NCBI GenBank assembly: GCA_003174035.1
Contig: PRDV01000014.1
Coordinates: 1 to 6,088, forward strand
Length of the DNA stretch: 6,088 nucleotides
Direction: 5' to 3'
Source: Candidatus Babelota bacterium
GTDB lineage: Bacteria > Babelota > Babeliae > Babelales > Babelaceae
The notes below the pieces were generated by a model. It did not search any database. It saw only the letters and a list, made by a program, of their open reading frames with translations, and was not told where the DNA came from. Made by a program: the position numbers and the translations under genes. Positions 1 through 5,946 of the stretch are shown here, piece by piece (position 1 is the first letter of the stretch; every line of letters starts with the position of its first letter).

Positions 1-96
1 ATCAGTGATTTTAAAGAGCTCATTGAGGGTAACTATTATTACGTCGATAAAACTCTCTTTACCCTTAAACACCAATGGAGGCTGAGGAGACGATGA
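1..96 (+). pseudogene. Truncated AAA-ATPase-like protein, remnant of N-terminal part
   Basis: The frame is open from base 1 and stops at TGA 94-96, giving 31 codons. The first twenty residues, including GNYYYVDKTLF, match the start of the AAA-ATPase_like family (PF09820, usually followed by a PD-(D/E)XK nuclease-like domain), in which a YYVDKT motif precedes the Walker A segment of type RPRRFGKT. Here the similarity ends just after DKTLF; the next residues (TLKHQWRLRRR) are not family-like and no Walker A follows. The gene therefore appears cut about 60 bases into the window and joined to unrelated sequence. Its true start lies outside the window. Its TGA overlaps the ATG of the next gene (ATGA), so translation of the stub could feed ribosomes to the Sel1 gene. 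Family assignment rests on a short stretch read by eye. Confidence 0.6.
77..92 (+). promoter_or_regulatory. Shine-Dalgarno region of the Sel1-protein gene
   Basis: Two purine-rich motifs precede the ATG at 93: GGAGG at 77-81 and AGGAG at 85-89. Neither spacing is ideal (11 and 3 bases), but together they point to 93. The ATG at 75 has no such motif upstream and would place charged residues (MEAEET) before the signal peptide. Confidence 0.6.
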
Positions 97-3000
97 ACAT
101 ATTCTATATTATTTTTTTTATGATAGGCCACTATGTACATGGCATGGAAAAGATTGCATCTCAAGAAATTTCAGCAGATGAAAAAAAAAGACATGCTGAT
201 TGGAGGTCCAGTCAGAAACTATCTGCTGACTCCTTTGAAACGGCAGCTCCCCACATTGATTTATCCCCGAGCATCGAGCGTTTGGCTTTACAAAAAAAAC
301 CACACCCACAGCTCTTCTCGCTTTATTTACGCCCCACAGTGGGGCAACCTTATAAACTAGTGATAGATAGCACTATGCCGATTCAACAAAAGATTCGCAT
401 ATTTGGTTCAGAAGAAACTAATATTAGTTATATTACACATGGCTCACCCGTGACTTTACATAGCAAAGAAGGGCTAACCACCCCACAAAAAGCACCTTCT
501 CGTGACCGTAGTCAGCCAACCGCAAAATCATCATCTTATCCAGAAGGTTGTTATACTATTTATTACGCCACCCGTGAAGGGAAAATAATACAGTTTCAGC
601 GTGGTCATATAGTATCTCACAAAGAAACTATTCCTCATGAGGGGAAAATAAGCACTAAAGACCCTGAAAACTATGTTGCACAACATGCTAAATACAACAG
701 CCCTTTGCGCAGAGATTTAGTTGAGCTTCGCTATCATGGCACAGCCTATACCTACAAAGAAATTAGCGTGTATCACCTAGATTGCCTGTATAACGTAACC
801 ATTACAGATAAGAAGGCACCAAAACCGAAAGTGAGAGTACCTGTTCCCGAAGGCTTTGTTCTCATAATCTTCAAACTTAATGATGATATTGAAACCATGT
901 ACTATTTTCCTAATTTTATTGATTATGACGAGGTAAAACGAAATCTTTCGGTCACGCATCAACCTTGGTATGCGCCCTATGAAATCACTGCCCTTTCGGA
1001 CTGGTTCGTCATCCCCCATGTATCACTTGATGATATCCCTGGGCAAAAAGCACAGATTACGATCGCTGAAAAAGTGCGCCGTGCCATCGTTGAAAAAGCG
1101 CCCTCTCTTTTTTCTACGCTTCATGAGTCTCAGATGCCACAAAAGGCAAGAATGGCTTTACTGCTGCTCCTTTTAGAATGGAATATGCAAGCTGCTGCGA
1201 GTCTTGAATTCCTCACGGTTAAACACAAGCTCAATCTTGTGGATTTTTATACTTCTCATCGAAGCCTTTATGAATTAGATTCACGTCCGCACGATGAACG
1301 AATAACTTCAATCAATGATTTCATTGCCGATCCCCAGTTTTCAAAACCTGCAAAAGATCTCGTGCGCTTTCTTAAAAATAACTTCGTTAACTTTGCTGAC
1401 CTACAAAAACATCTTTATGCCGTTATGGTCGATGCAGATTCATTCATGCGCTATGTGCCCGCTCGCTGCGAATTGGCCGATCTAGCACCTCATATGTACA
1501 CGATCAAAACTGACCATACAAAACACGCAATTAACTTGCTAGCGTTACCACAAGCCGATATTAAAGGCTTTCAATCAATTATCGGGGGTTTAAATACCTT
1601 TGATCCAGAGAAAGCACTCCAGGTGCTTACTGTTATTGAAGATCGCTTACATGCTACTACTGAAATATCTGTCAAAGACAGCATTCGTTTAGTGAATTTC
1701 TATTCTCATGACCCACTTTTTCATGATGTTCAAAAAAAAGGATATTGGGAATCTAAACTGAAAGAAAGCAAAACAAAACCACGTTTAAAAGAGCTACGCA
1801 AAATTCTAGATTATTATGCGCTCCATGAAGTACATGAGGCGAGAAAATACTGGATCGGCGAATTCACCAGAGCTATCCAGGCAAACCCAGATCTCGATTC
1901 CTTTAACAACGTTGCACGATGGTGTTTTAAAGAAAAACCTGCATTCCTCTATTCAATGGAAGAATATAAGGACACACTATCAGCAGCGCACCTGCTCGCT
2001 TTTCAAATCTTAAAAGGACTTGAATATGTTTTGCCAGATACCTATAACACCGCTGATTGCCTCAAGATACTTATTTCCAAACTTCAACAACCACGGTTTG
2101 GCTATACTCATTTTGTGGGCCCCTATGCCATGACATCAGAAACAGATACCTACTCTTCAAAACTACCCCTCGATATGCTCTTGGAAAAAGAAATGATAAG
2201 ACCATGCGATCTTACCTTGAGAGCTTTTCAATCAAATGGCTTACCGGAAATGCTTGATCTGTTCGAGGCTGTTTCTTCGCTCTTTTATGATCGTATTCAA
2301 CAAGAATACTGCAGCCAATTAACATTAAAGGCGTCTTCAAATGCCCAAGCCGCTGTAGAATTAGGAAGGCGATTCAGAATAGGTCTTGGTGTTCCCCAGT
2401 CAGACCAGGCAGCATTAACGCATTTCAGGTCACCAATTTGCAATGAACATACGGACGCCCTTTATGAGATTGGTATGCTTTTTCATGAGGGAAAAGCGGT
2501 GCCTAAGCAGTCAGAAAAAATAGCATACGAATACTTTTTAAAATCCGCCAAGGCACATCATCCGCGCGCTCTACTTTTTCTAGGAATACTTCATGCTGAA
2601 AAACTCATTGAAAATAGTACCCCACTCGAAGCAAAACAATGGTATAGAAAAGCAGCGGAACAGGGAGAGAAAGATGCGATGGCCCTGCTCGGCGCGGCGC
2701 TTATCAAAGAAGTCGAGGCCCAGCCAGCAAATAAGAAAGTCAAGATCATGCAAGCTGCAGCGCGCTGGATTCTATTGTCACTCATCCCAAAAGAAGAGAA
2801 GAAATCAAGGAATACCTTAAACGCTATCATCCAAAATTTTGGGTTCGGTACTATCGAAAACATCGAAATAGAGGAGCGAAATTCACTTGCAAAAGCTGGA
2901 AGAGCTCTTCTGAAAAATACTAAGCTTAATTCTTTTGCCAATCGGGCACTCACGATGCTCTTAGAGTCAGGATTGTCAGAACTAGCGACAGAAGCGGCAG

Positions 3001-3728
3001 AATTAGTAATTAAGACCATTAAATATTTTCCTGATGCAATGAATACATGCAGTGTTCTAACCGTTCACCATAAAGCGCACTGTGAAAGAGCAATTAAAAA
3101 AGCTATTGAGCTTGCTCAGGATACCTTGGAGTGCTTAGCCTTAATTAATGTTATCGCTCAAAATGACCGTGAAGCGGTAATAGAGAAATGTTTTAGTCTT
3201 ATAAAAAACTCATTAGATGCATCACACTGTGCTGATCATTTCCATACATTAAGACTTAATACGGCCCAAGTGAGGGGGGCAGAAGCAAGCCTGTTACTTG
3301 CTCATACAGCTCAACATTTTTCGGAAGCTATCATCGGTTTTATAAGATTGAAGTCCTATGAGAAAGCAATATTCGCCGCACGTAATGCATTTAACCTGGC
3401 TAATACATGTAAGGACTATAGAAATGTAGCAACCCGTTGTACCGATAAGTCGGTAAAGGACATTGGACTCGAAGCAACGAAACGTTGTCATGCAATGGCA
3501 AAAACAGCTGATGACTTGTGGATGGCCACTCAGTCCTGGTATAGCATGGGAGAGCTAGAGAAAGCAAAATTTACCACTCAAAAAGCAGTTCAACATTGCA
3601 AAACTCAGGAAGACATATCGTTTGGATTAAGTCCCTTGACTCAGATAAAAAATGAGGGAATTTCCTTGTTTGATGAAGAGCTAAAAGAGCTTGAGGCCCT
3701 TCAAAAGACTTTTCTCGACCAAAAATAG
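93..3728 (+). CDS. Large secreted Sel1-repeat / TPR-like solenoid protein, candidate host-interaction factor
   Basis: The gene encodes about 1,211 residues and ends at TAG 3726-3728. An in-frame ATG at 75 would add six charged residues, but the start at 93 has ribosome-binding motifs and gives a clean signal peptide: MNIFYIIFFMIGHYVHG, with likely cleavage after VHG. Residues about 60-320 look beta-rich and match nothing I recognise. A long helical region follows (about 320-750). Sel1-like repeats occupy about 750-880: an AAVELGRRFRIGLGV unit, a DALYEIGMLFHEGKAVP unit with YFLKSAK, and an ALLFLGILHAEK unit with KQWYRKAAEQGEKDAMALLG. The C-terminal third is a degenerate TPR-like solenoid with recurring patterns such as YEKAIFAARNAFNLA and LEKAKFTTQKAV. 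Sel1 proteins are protein-binding scaffolds, and many in intracellular bacteria act at the host interface. Export is inferred from the signal peptide; targets are unknown. All eleven Trp codons are TGG, so TGA is a stop here. The start overlaps the upstream stub's stop. No convincing terminator follows. Confidence 0.9.
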   Translation: MNIFYIIFFMIGHYVHGMEKIASQEISADEKKRHADWRSSQKLSADSFETAAPHIDLSPSIERLALQKKPHPQLFSLYLRPTVGQPYKLVIDSTMPIQQKIRIFGSEETNISYITHGSPVTLHSKEGLTTPQKAPSRDRSQPTAKSSSYPEGCYTIYYATREGKIIQFQRGHIVSHKETIPHEGKISTKDPENYVAQHAKYNSPLRRDLVELRYHGTAYTYKEISVYHLDCLYNVTITDKKAPKPKVRVPVPEGFVLIIFKLNDDIETMYYFPNFIDYDEVKRNLSVTHQPWYAPYEITALSDWFVIPHVSLDDIPGQKAQITIAEKVRRAIVEKAPSLFSTLHESQMPQKARMALLLLLLEWNMQAAASLEFLTVKHKLNLVDFYTSHRSLYELDSRPHDERITSINDFIADPQFSKPAKDLVRFLKNNFVNFADLQKHLYAVMVDADSFMRYVPARCELADLAPHMYTIKTDHTKHAINLLALPQADIKGFQSIIGGLNTFDPEKALQVLTVIEDRLHATTEISVKDSIRLVNFYSHDPLFHDVQKKGYWESKLKESKTKPRLKELRKILDYYALHEVHEARKYWIGEFTRAIQANPDLDSFNNVARWCFKEKPAFLYSMEEYKDTLSAAHLLAFQILKGLEYVLPDTYNTADCLKILISKLQQPRFGYTHFVGPYAMTSETDTYSSKLPLDMLLEKEMIRPCDLTLRAFQSNGLPEMLDLFEAVSSLFYDRIQQEYCSQLTLKASSNAQAAVELGRRFRIGLGVPQSDQAALTHFRSPICNEHTDALYEIGMLFHEGKAVPKQSEKIAYEYFLKSAKAHHPRALLFLGILHAEKLIENSTPLEAKQWYRKAAEQGEKDAMALLGAALIKEVEAQPANKKVKIMQAAARWILLSLIPKEEKKSRNTLNAIIQNFGFGTIENIEIEERNSLAKAGRALLKNTKLNSFANRALTMLLESGLSELATEAAELVIKTIKYFPDAMNTCSVLTVHHKAHCERAIKKAIELAQDTLECLALINVIAQNDREAVIEKCFSLIKNSLDASHCADHFHTLRLNTAQVRGAEASLLLAHTAQHFSEAIIGFIRLKSYEKAIFAARNAFNLANTCKDYRNVATRCTDKSVKDIGLEATKRCHAMAKTADDLWMATQSWYSMGELEKAKFTTQKAVQHCKTQEDISFGLSPLTQIKNEGISLFDEELKELEALQKTFLDQK

Positions 3729-3821
3729 TAAAGGCCAAAATTAAGTATCAACGCTTTTTGGTGGCACAAGGTTGAGTGCGAGTGGCATTTCCTCTCCGGT
3801 GGCATTATCCTTACCAGATAA

Positions 3822-4267
3822 ACTATCCTGGCTTTTGGTGAGTCTTTAGCCCGTATTTTCGCAGTTTTTGGTCGACCACACTTCATCCTCCCTACCAACC
3901 GAGCTCAAAGCATTAATCATAGATTATGTACCGATCTCACTAAGTTTATCCAAGCACTAATGAATATTACTGCTTTAGCATTGGTTAACAAAGAATTTAA
4001 CTCCTTCCTCAACCTTCTCCAAACGACAACAACAATCATTAATACATTAAGCCAACAATTTCCACAAAGCAAAATCAATATAGCGGCCTATTGGTGCTCA
4101 GATGAAGCAATACGCTGGCTCATAGATTACGCCAATGAAAATGAAAAAAATAAGGCCGAATTAGAAGCATTCATTAACAAGGTGTATATTGGGCAGCATG
4201 ATAAACCATTTATCGCAGAAGATGTATTTCTCAAGAAACTACTGAATGGTGGCTATAAATTAAATGA
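3822..4267 (+). pseudogene. 5' part of an IS-disrupted gene, possibly F-box-like
   Basis: The frame opens after TAA 3819-3821 and runs up to the insertion sequence. The first ATG is at 3960 but has no ribosome-binding site. The codons just before it (LCTDLTKFIQALMNI) run smoothly into ALALVNKEFNSFLN; together they resemble the helical F-box pattern (L..DL..FI..L....LALV.K.FN..L). The real start is therefore probably upstream of 3960, but no ATG, GTG or TTG exists in this frame between 3822 and 3960, so the start may be lost or non-standard. After the helical segment come residues such as INIAAYWCSDEAIRWLIDY, which look like a helical or ankyrin-like repeat region but cannot be assigned firmly. 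As it stands, the frame reads through the IS border and stops at TAA 4290-4292 inside the element (110 codons from 3960). The rest of the gene lies at 5470-5946. Pseudogene status is well supported; the F-box label is tentative. Confidence 0.7.
4264..4267 (+). repeat. Target-site duplication ATGA, left copy
   Basis: ATGA abuts the left inverted repeat and is repeated directly after the right one (5466-5469). It marks the 4-bp duplication made on insertion. Confidence 0.85.
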
Positions 4268-4281
4268 TCAAGACTTACGCA
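4268..4281 (+). repeat. Left terminal inverted repeat of the IS
   Basis: TCAAGACTTACGCA is an exact reverse complement of 5452-5465. It is the end distal to the transposase promoter and contains the ancestral transposase stop (TTA on the plus strand, 4275-4277). Confidence 0.9.
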
Positions 4282-4448
4282 ATAGCATATAAAACTCCAT
4301 GAGCAGTGGTTTTATGTATCTCTGGGATTTCTGATATAAAGTCTTTAAGGTATCTTATCCCATCACCAGTACAAGACAAATGATATATATTGTTTACTGA
4401 ATCGGCAATTGCGAAAGCTGCAAATACTGAAAACATGTGTAGTCTCTG

Positions 4449-4456
4449 TTTTTTTT
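4449..4456 (-). other. A8 homopolymer at the transposase frameshift
   Basis: The minus strand reads CTA AAA AAA ACA GAG in the current frame (L K K T E). With seven A residues it would read CTA AAA AAA CAG AGA (L K K Q R) and continue to the natural end at 4275. One extra A explains the shift. Slippage during replication or transcription is common on such runs. Confidence 0.8.
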
Positions 4457-4956
4457 AGACTGATAGCCTGGCAATCTCCCAGGCCCAATGACTGTTTTGA
4501 AGTTCTGAATAGTTGCTCTATGTCCCACCGAAGCATATAAATCGAAAGATACTCTTTGGCTGCCTTTTCAAAATTACTGATTAGAAAGACCGTTTCATAG
4601 TCTCCACCTGTGTTTTTTCGCTTTTCGATTGCAATATATCGTAACTTGCCATTCAAAAAACCAGTCATCGTTTTAGATCGTTGATTCCGTGAAAGCCTGT
4701 AAGCCCAATGGTCGCCAATTTTAAAGGCTGGAGCTCCTTCTAGTAAGCGGATTGTACGGTTGCGGGGCAATCTCATCAAAAAATGAATTTTTAAGTCATC
4801 TAAATAATCCATCATGGCGTCAGATTGATACAATCCATCGAGCAATACGTAATTAAACGATATTTTAAAGGCTATCTGAGCAATAAGATCACGCATAATT
4901 CGCGTTTTAGTGCGAAATTCATTTGGTCTAACACTTTTTTTGGATAACCAAAAATC

Positions 4957-4959
4957 TCA
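4957..4959 (-). other. In-frame TGA replacing a likely Trp codon in the transposase
   Basis: The stop falls between PVA and DFWLSKK with the frame unchanged on both sides, so one TGG-to-TGA change accounts for it. TGA is not read as Trp in this genome as far as can be seen: the intact Sel1 gene uses TGG for all eleven Trp residues. Confidence 0.85.
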
Positions 4960-5358
4960 GGCAACAGGTATAGTGACTTCTCCATTACTCCAACACAAAA
5001 CTACGGGGCACTGGCCTGTTACAACTCGCTCCTCTATAGAACTATGCATTTGATCAACTCCTTCCATGCTTCTTGCAAAACGACGAATGCAAGTATCATC
5101 TCCGCAAAGATGTCCAGGGTTTTCTTTTGTGGCAAATAATCGAATCAATCCAATAAAGAATGCCTGCTGTTCCTCATAAGATAGCCCTTCTACATTAAGA
5201 CTTCTATAAAGCTTATCATGAGAAATGCCCATTTGGTCTGCCATTCTAACACTGCTCTTCTTTCCTTCGCTCTTCAAAAGCCCCGTCATGTAGAGTTGAA
5301 TTTTTTCTGGCAATTGGGTATTTACTGAACCTAAAACTTCGCTTACACTAATTTTCAT

Positions 5359-5411
5359 ACCGAGCTTCCTTTTTTTGAGATACTTGAATGGTTCTCAAAT
5401 TGGAACTCGGT
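5359..5411 (-). promoter_or_regulatory. Leader hairpin sequestering the transposase ribosome-binding site
   Basis: On the minus strand ACCGAGTTCC (5411-5402) pairs with GGAAGCTCGGT (5369-5359), ten pairs with one bulged G. Inside it TTTGAGA (5399-5393) pairs with TCTCAAA (5380-5374), leaving a 12-base loop. The 3' outer arm contains part of the Shine-Dalgarno sequence and ends next to the ATG. The 5' arm overlaps the predicted -10 box, so it would be present only in transcripts that enter from outside the element. IS10 and IS50 use this layout to block transposase synthesis from read-through RNA. Pairing is seen in sequence; function is inferred. Confidence 0.65.
5367..5370 (-). promoter_or_regulatory. 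Shine-Dalgarno sequence of the transposase
   Basis: AGGA (within AAAGGAAG) lies eight bases before ATG 5358. It fixes the transposase start and lies partly within the hairpin stem. Confidence 0.7.
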
Positions 5412-5427
5412 TTTATTTTTTTGTCAA
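5399..5427 (-). promoter_or_regulatory. Putative transposase promoter
   Basis: On the minus strand a perfect -35 box TTGACA (5427-5422) is followed after 17 bases by TCCAAT (5404-5399), a four-of-six match to the -10 consensus. Transcription would begin near 5392, downstream of the 5' hairpin arms. Two GATC sites (5428-5431, 5433-5436) sit directly upstream of the -35 box. The -10 is weak, as usual for transposase promoters. Confidence 0.5.
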
Positions 5428-5451
5428 GATCTGATCGAGTTTTTGGTCAAG

Positions 5452-5465
5452 TGCGTAAGTCTTGA
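5452..5465 (+). repeat. Right terminal inverted repeat of the IS
   Basis: TGCGTAAGTCTTGA is the exact complement of the left end and is followed directly by ATGA. This is the transposase-promoter-proximal end of the element. Confidence 0.9.
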
Positions 5466-5469
5466 ATGA
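5466..5469 (+). repeat. Target-site duplication ATGA, right copy
   Basis: This is an identical copy of 4264-4267, directly outside the right inverted repeat. Confidence 0.85.
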
Positions 5470-5946
5470 TATATTAAAACAGAAGATTGGCTCATATGCG
5501 ACGTCACACAATTTAAATATATTGACAGTATTAATTGAGCGGGGAGATGTTTCACTCACCATATACATATCACTAATCAATGCCGCAGTATTTTCGGTAT
5601 CAAGTTATCTTGATTCAGCAATAAGCATGTTGAACAGACACAAGAAAAAACCTACCGAACAACGACTTGGGAACAAAAACCTACCGAACAACGACTTGGG
5701 AACTATGATCAGATTGATGCTAACCAAATAAAGGTATATACAAATGGGAATCGACATTCCATTGCGCTCTTTAAGGTGCTACTGGACTCATCATTTATAC
5801 AGCTAAACCGGCAACTGATTTTAGAAAAGCGACTGCCAATTTTAGAAACAATTAATTCTTTCAAAAGCAAATGTATTGAATTAAATGAATTGGAGGCGGG
5901 CTTTGCAAGGACCTTGGGATTTGCTGCAATTCTCAATTATCTTTAA
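5470..5946 (+). pseudogene. 3' part of the IS-disrupted gene, also frameshifted
   Basis: Joining 4267 to 5470 (removing the element and one ATGA) keeps the frame: GGYKLN continues as DILKQKIGSYATSHNLNILTV. This frame runs to 5674, then enters the second copy of a 29-bp tandem repeat, which shifts it to an early stop (TAA 5729-5731). With one copy removed the frame continues as RLGNYDQIDANQIKVYTNG, then LLDSSFIQLNRQL and EAGFARTLGFAAILNYL, and stops at TAA 5944-5946. The repaired protein is about 251 residues counted from the ATG at 3960, and longer if the real start is upstream. The tail looks helical (LEKRLPILETINSFKSK, ELNELEAGF) with no family I can name. An isolated frame opening with TTG at 5462 is an artefact, because that codon lies in the IS end. 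Confidence 0.8.
5646..5703 (+). repeat. Exact 29-bp tandem duplication causing a frameshift
   Basis: Two identical abutting units (5646-5674 and 5675-5703), each starting AAAAACCTACC and ending CTTGGGAAC. Because 29 is not a multiple of three, the second copy shifts the reading frame of the disrupted gene. A coherent single-copy reading frame shows that the duplication is derived. Replication slippage is the likely cause. Confidence 0.9.

Larger units (their letters stand above)
4275..5358 (-). pseudogene. IS4-supergroup DDE transposase, broken by a nonsense codon and a frameshift
   Basis: Reading starts at ATG 5358-5356, preceded by AGGA at 8 bases. The first 133 codons run to a TGA at 4959-4957; the same frame continues at once (DFWLSKKSVRPNEF) to give the rest of the transposase. 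After codon 303 an A8 run shifts the frame: the current frame ends in unrelated residues at 4363, while the +1 frame continues as QRLHMFSVFAAFAIADSV and stops at 4277-4275 inside the terminal repeat. Repaired length is about 360 residues. Catalytic landmarks: D87/D88 in CGDDTC, D174 in VLLDGLYQS, and Y274-R277-E281-K288 in YMLRWDIEQLFRTSK, which fits Y(2)R(3)E(6)K exactly. The role would be cut-and-paste transposition of its own element. This copy should make only a 133-residue fragment with the first acidic residue, so it is inactive unless the stop and the shift are both bypassed. It may still be moved by a related transposase elsewhere in the genome. Confidence 0.9.
4268..5465 (-). mobile_element. 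Insertion sequence, IS4 supergroup, 1,198 bp, non-autonomous copy
   Basis: The element is bounded by perfect 14-bp inverted repeats (TCAAGACTTACGCA at 4268-4281 and its complement at 5452-5465) and flanked by ATGA on both sides. It carries a single transposase gene on the minus strand that almost fills it; the ancestral stop codon lies within the left repeat. The YREK signature places it in the IS4 supergroup (IS4, IS701, ISH3 and relatives). The 4-bp duplication is not of the YTAR type I associate with IS701, and the small size would suit an ISH3-like group, but this sub-assignment is uncertain. Perfect ends and target duplication suggest a fairly recent insertion, while the transposase has two disabling lesions. 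The element sits in the target gene in opposite orientation to it. Confidence 0.9.

Noticed and set aside
24..51. Promoter-like pair TTGAGG / GATAAA with a 16-base gap, before the Sel1 gene
   Set aside because: Each box matches only four of six consensus bases and lies within sequence that codes for the conserved AAA-ATPase-like start, so chance resemblance in AT-rich DNA is likely.
75..92. Upstream ATG at 75 as start of the Sel1 gene
   Set aside because: It has no ribosome-binding site and puts MEAEET ahead of an otherwise clean signal peptide; ATG 93 fits better.
2591..3019. Minus-strand open frame of 142 codons
   Set aside because: It lies wholly inside the well-supported Sel1 gene, with a Ser/Ala/Phe-rich composition typical of an antisense shadow and no ribosome-binding site or family resemblance.
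3719..3761. Possible terminator after the Sel1 gene (CCAAAAA at 3719-3725 and TTTTTGG at 3755-3761)
   Set aside because: The stem is short, AT-rich and separated by about 30 bases, with no U-tract after it.
3869..3878. 10-bp palindrome TGGTCGACCA
   Set aside because: It is isolated, inside a frame that appears coding, and has no associated promoter or repeat partner.
3701..3898. Minus-strand open frame of 65 codons
   Set aside because: It overlaps the end of the Sel1 gene and the upstream part of the disrupted gene, has a basic, low-information composition, and lacks family resemblance.
5462..5731. Independent small gene starting with TTG at 5462
   Set aside because: The TTG lies in the terminal repeat of the insertion sequence and the frame is the continuation of the interrupted upstream gene.
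5709..5936. Minus-strand open frame of 75 codons
   Set aside because: It is the antisense of the restored C-terminal part of the disrupted gene, which reads coherently on the plus strand.
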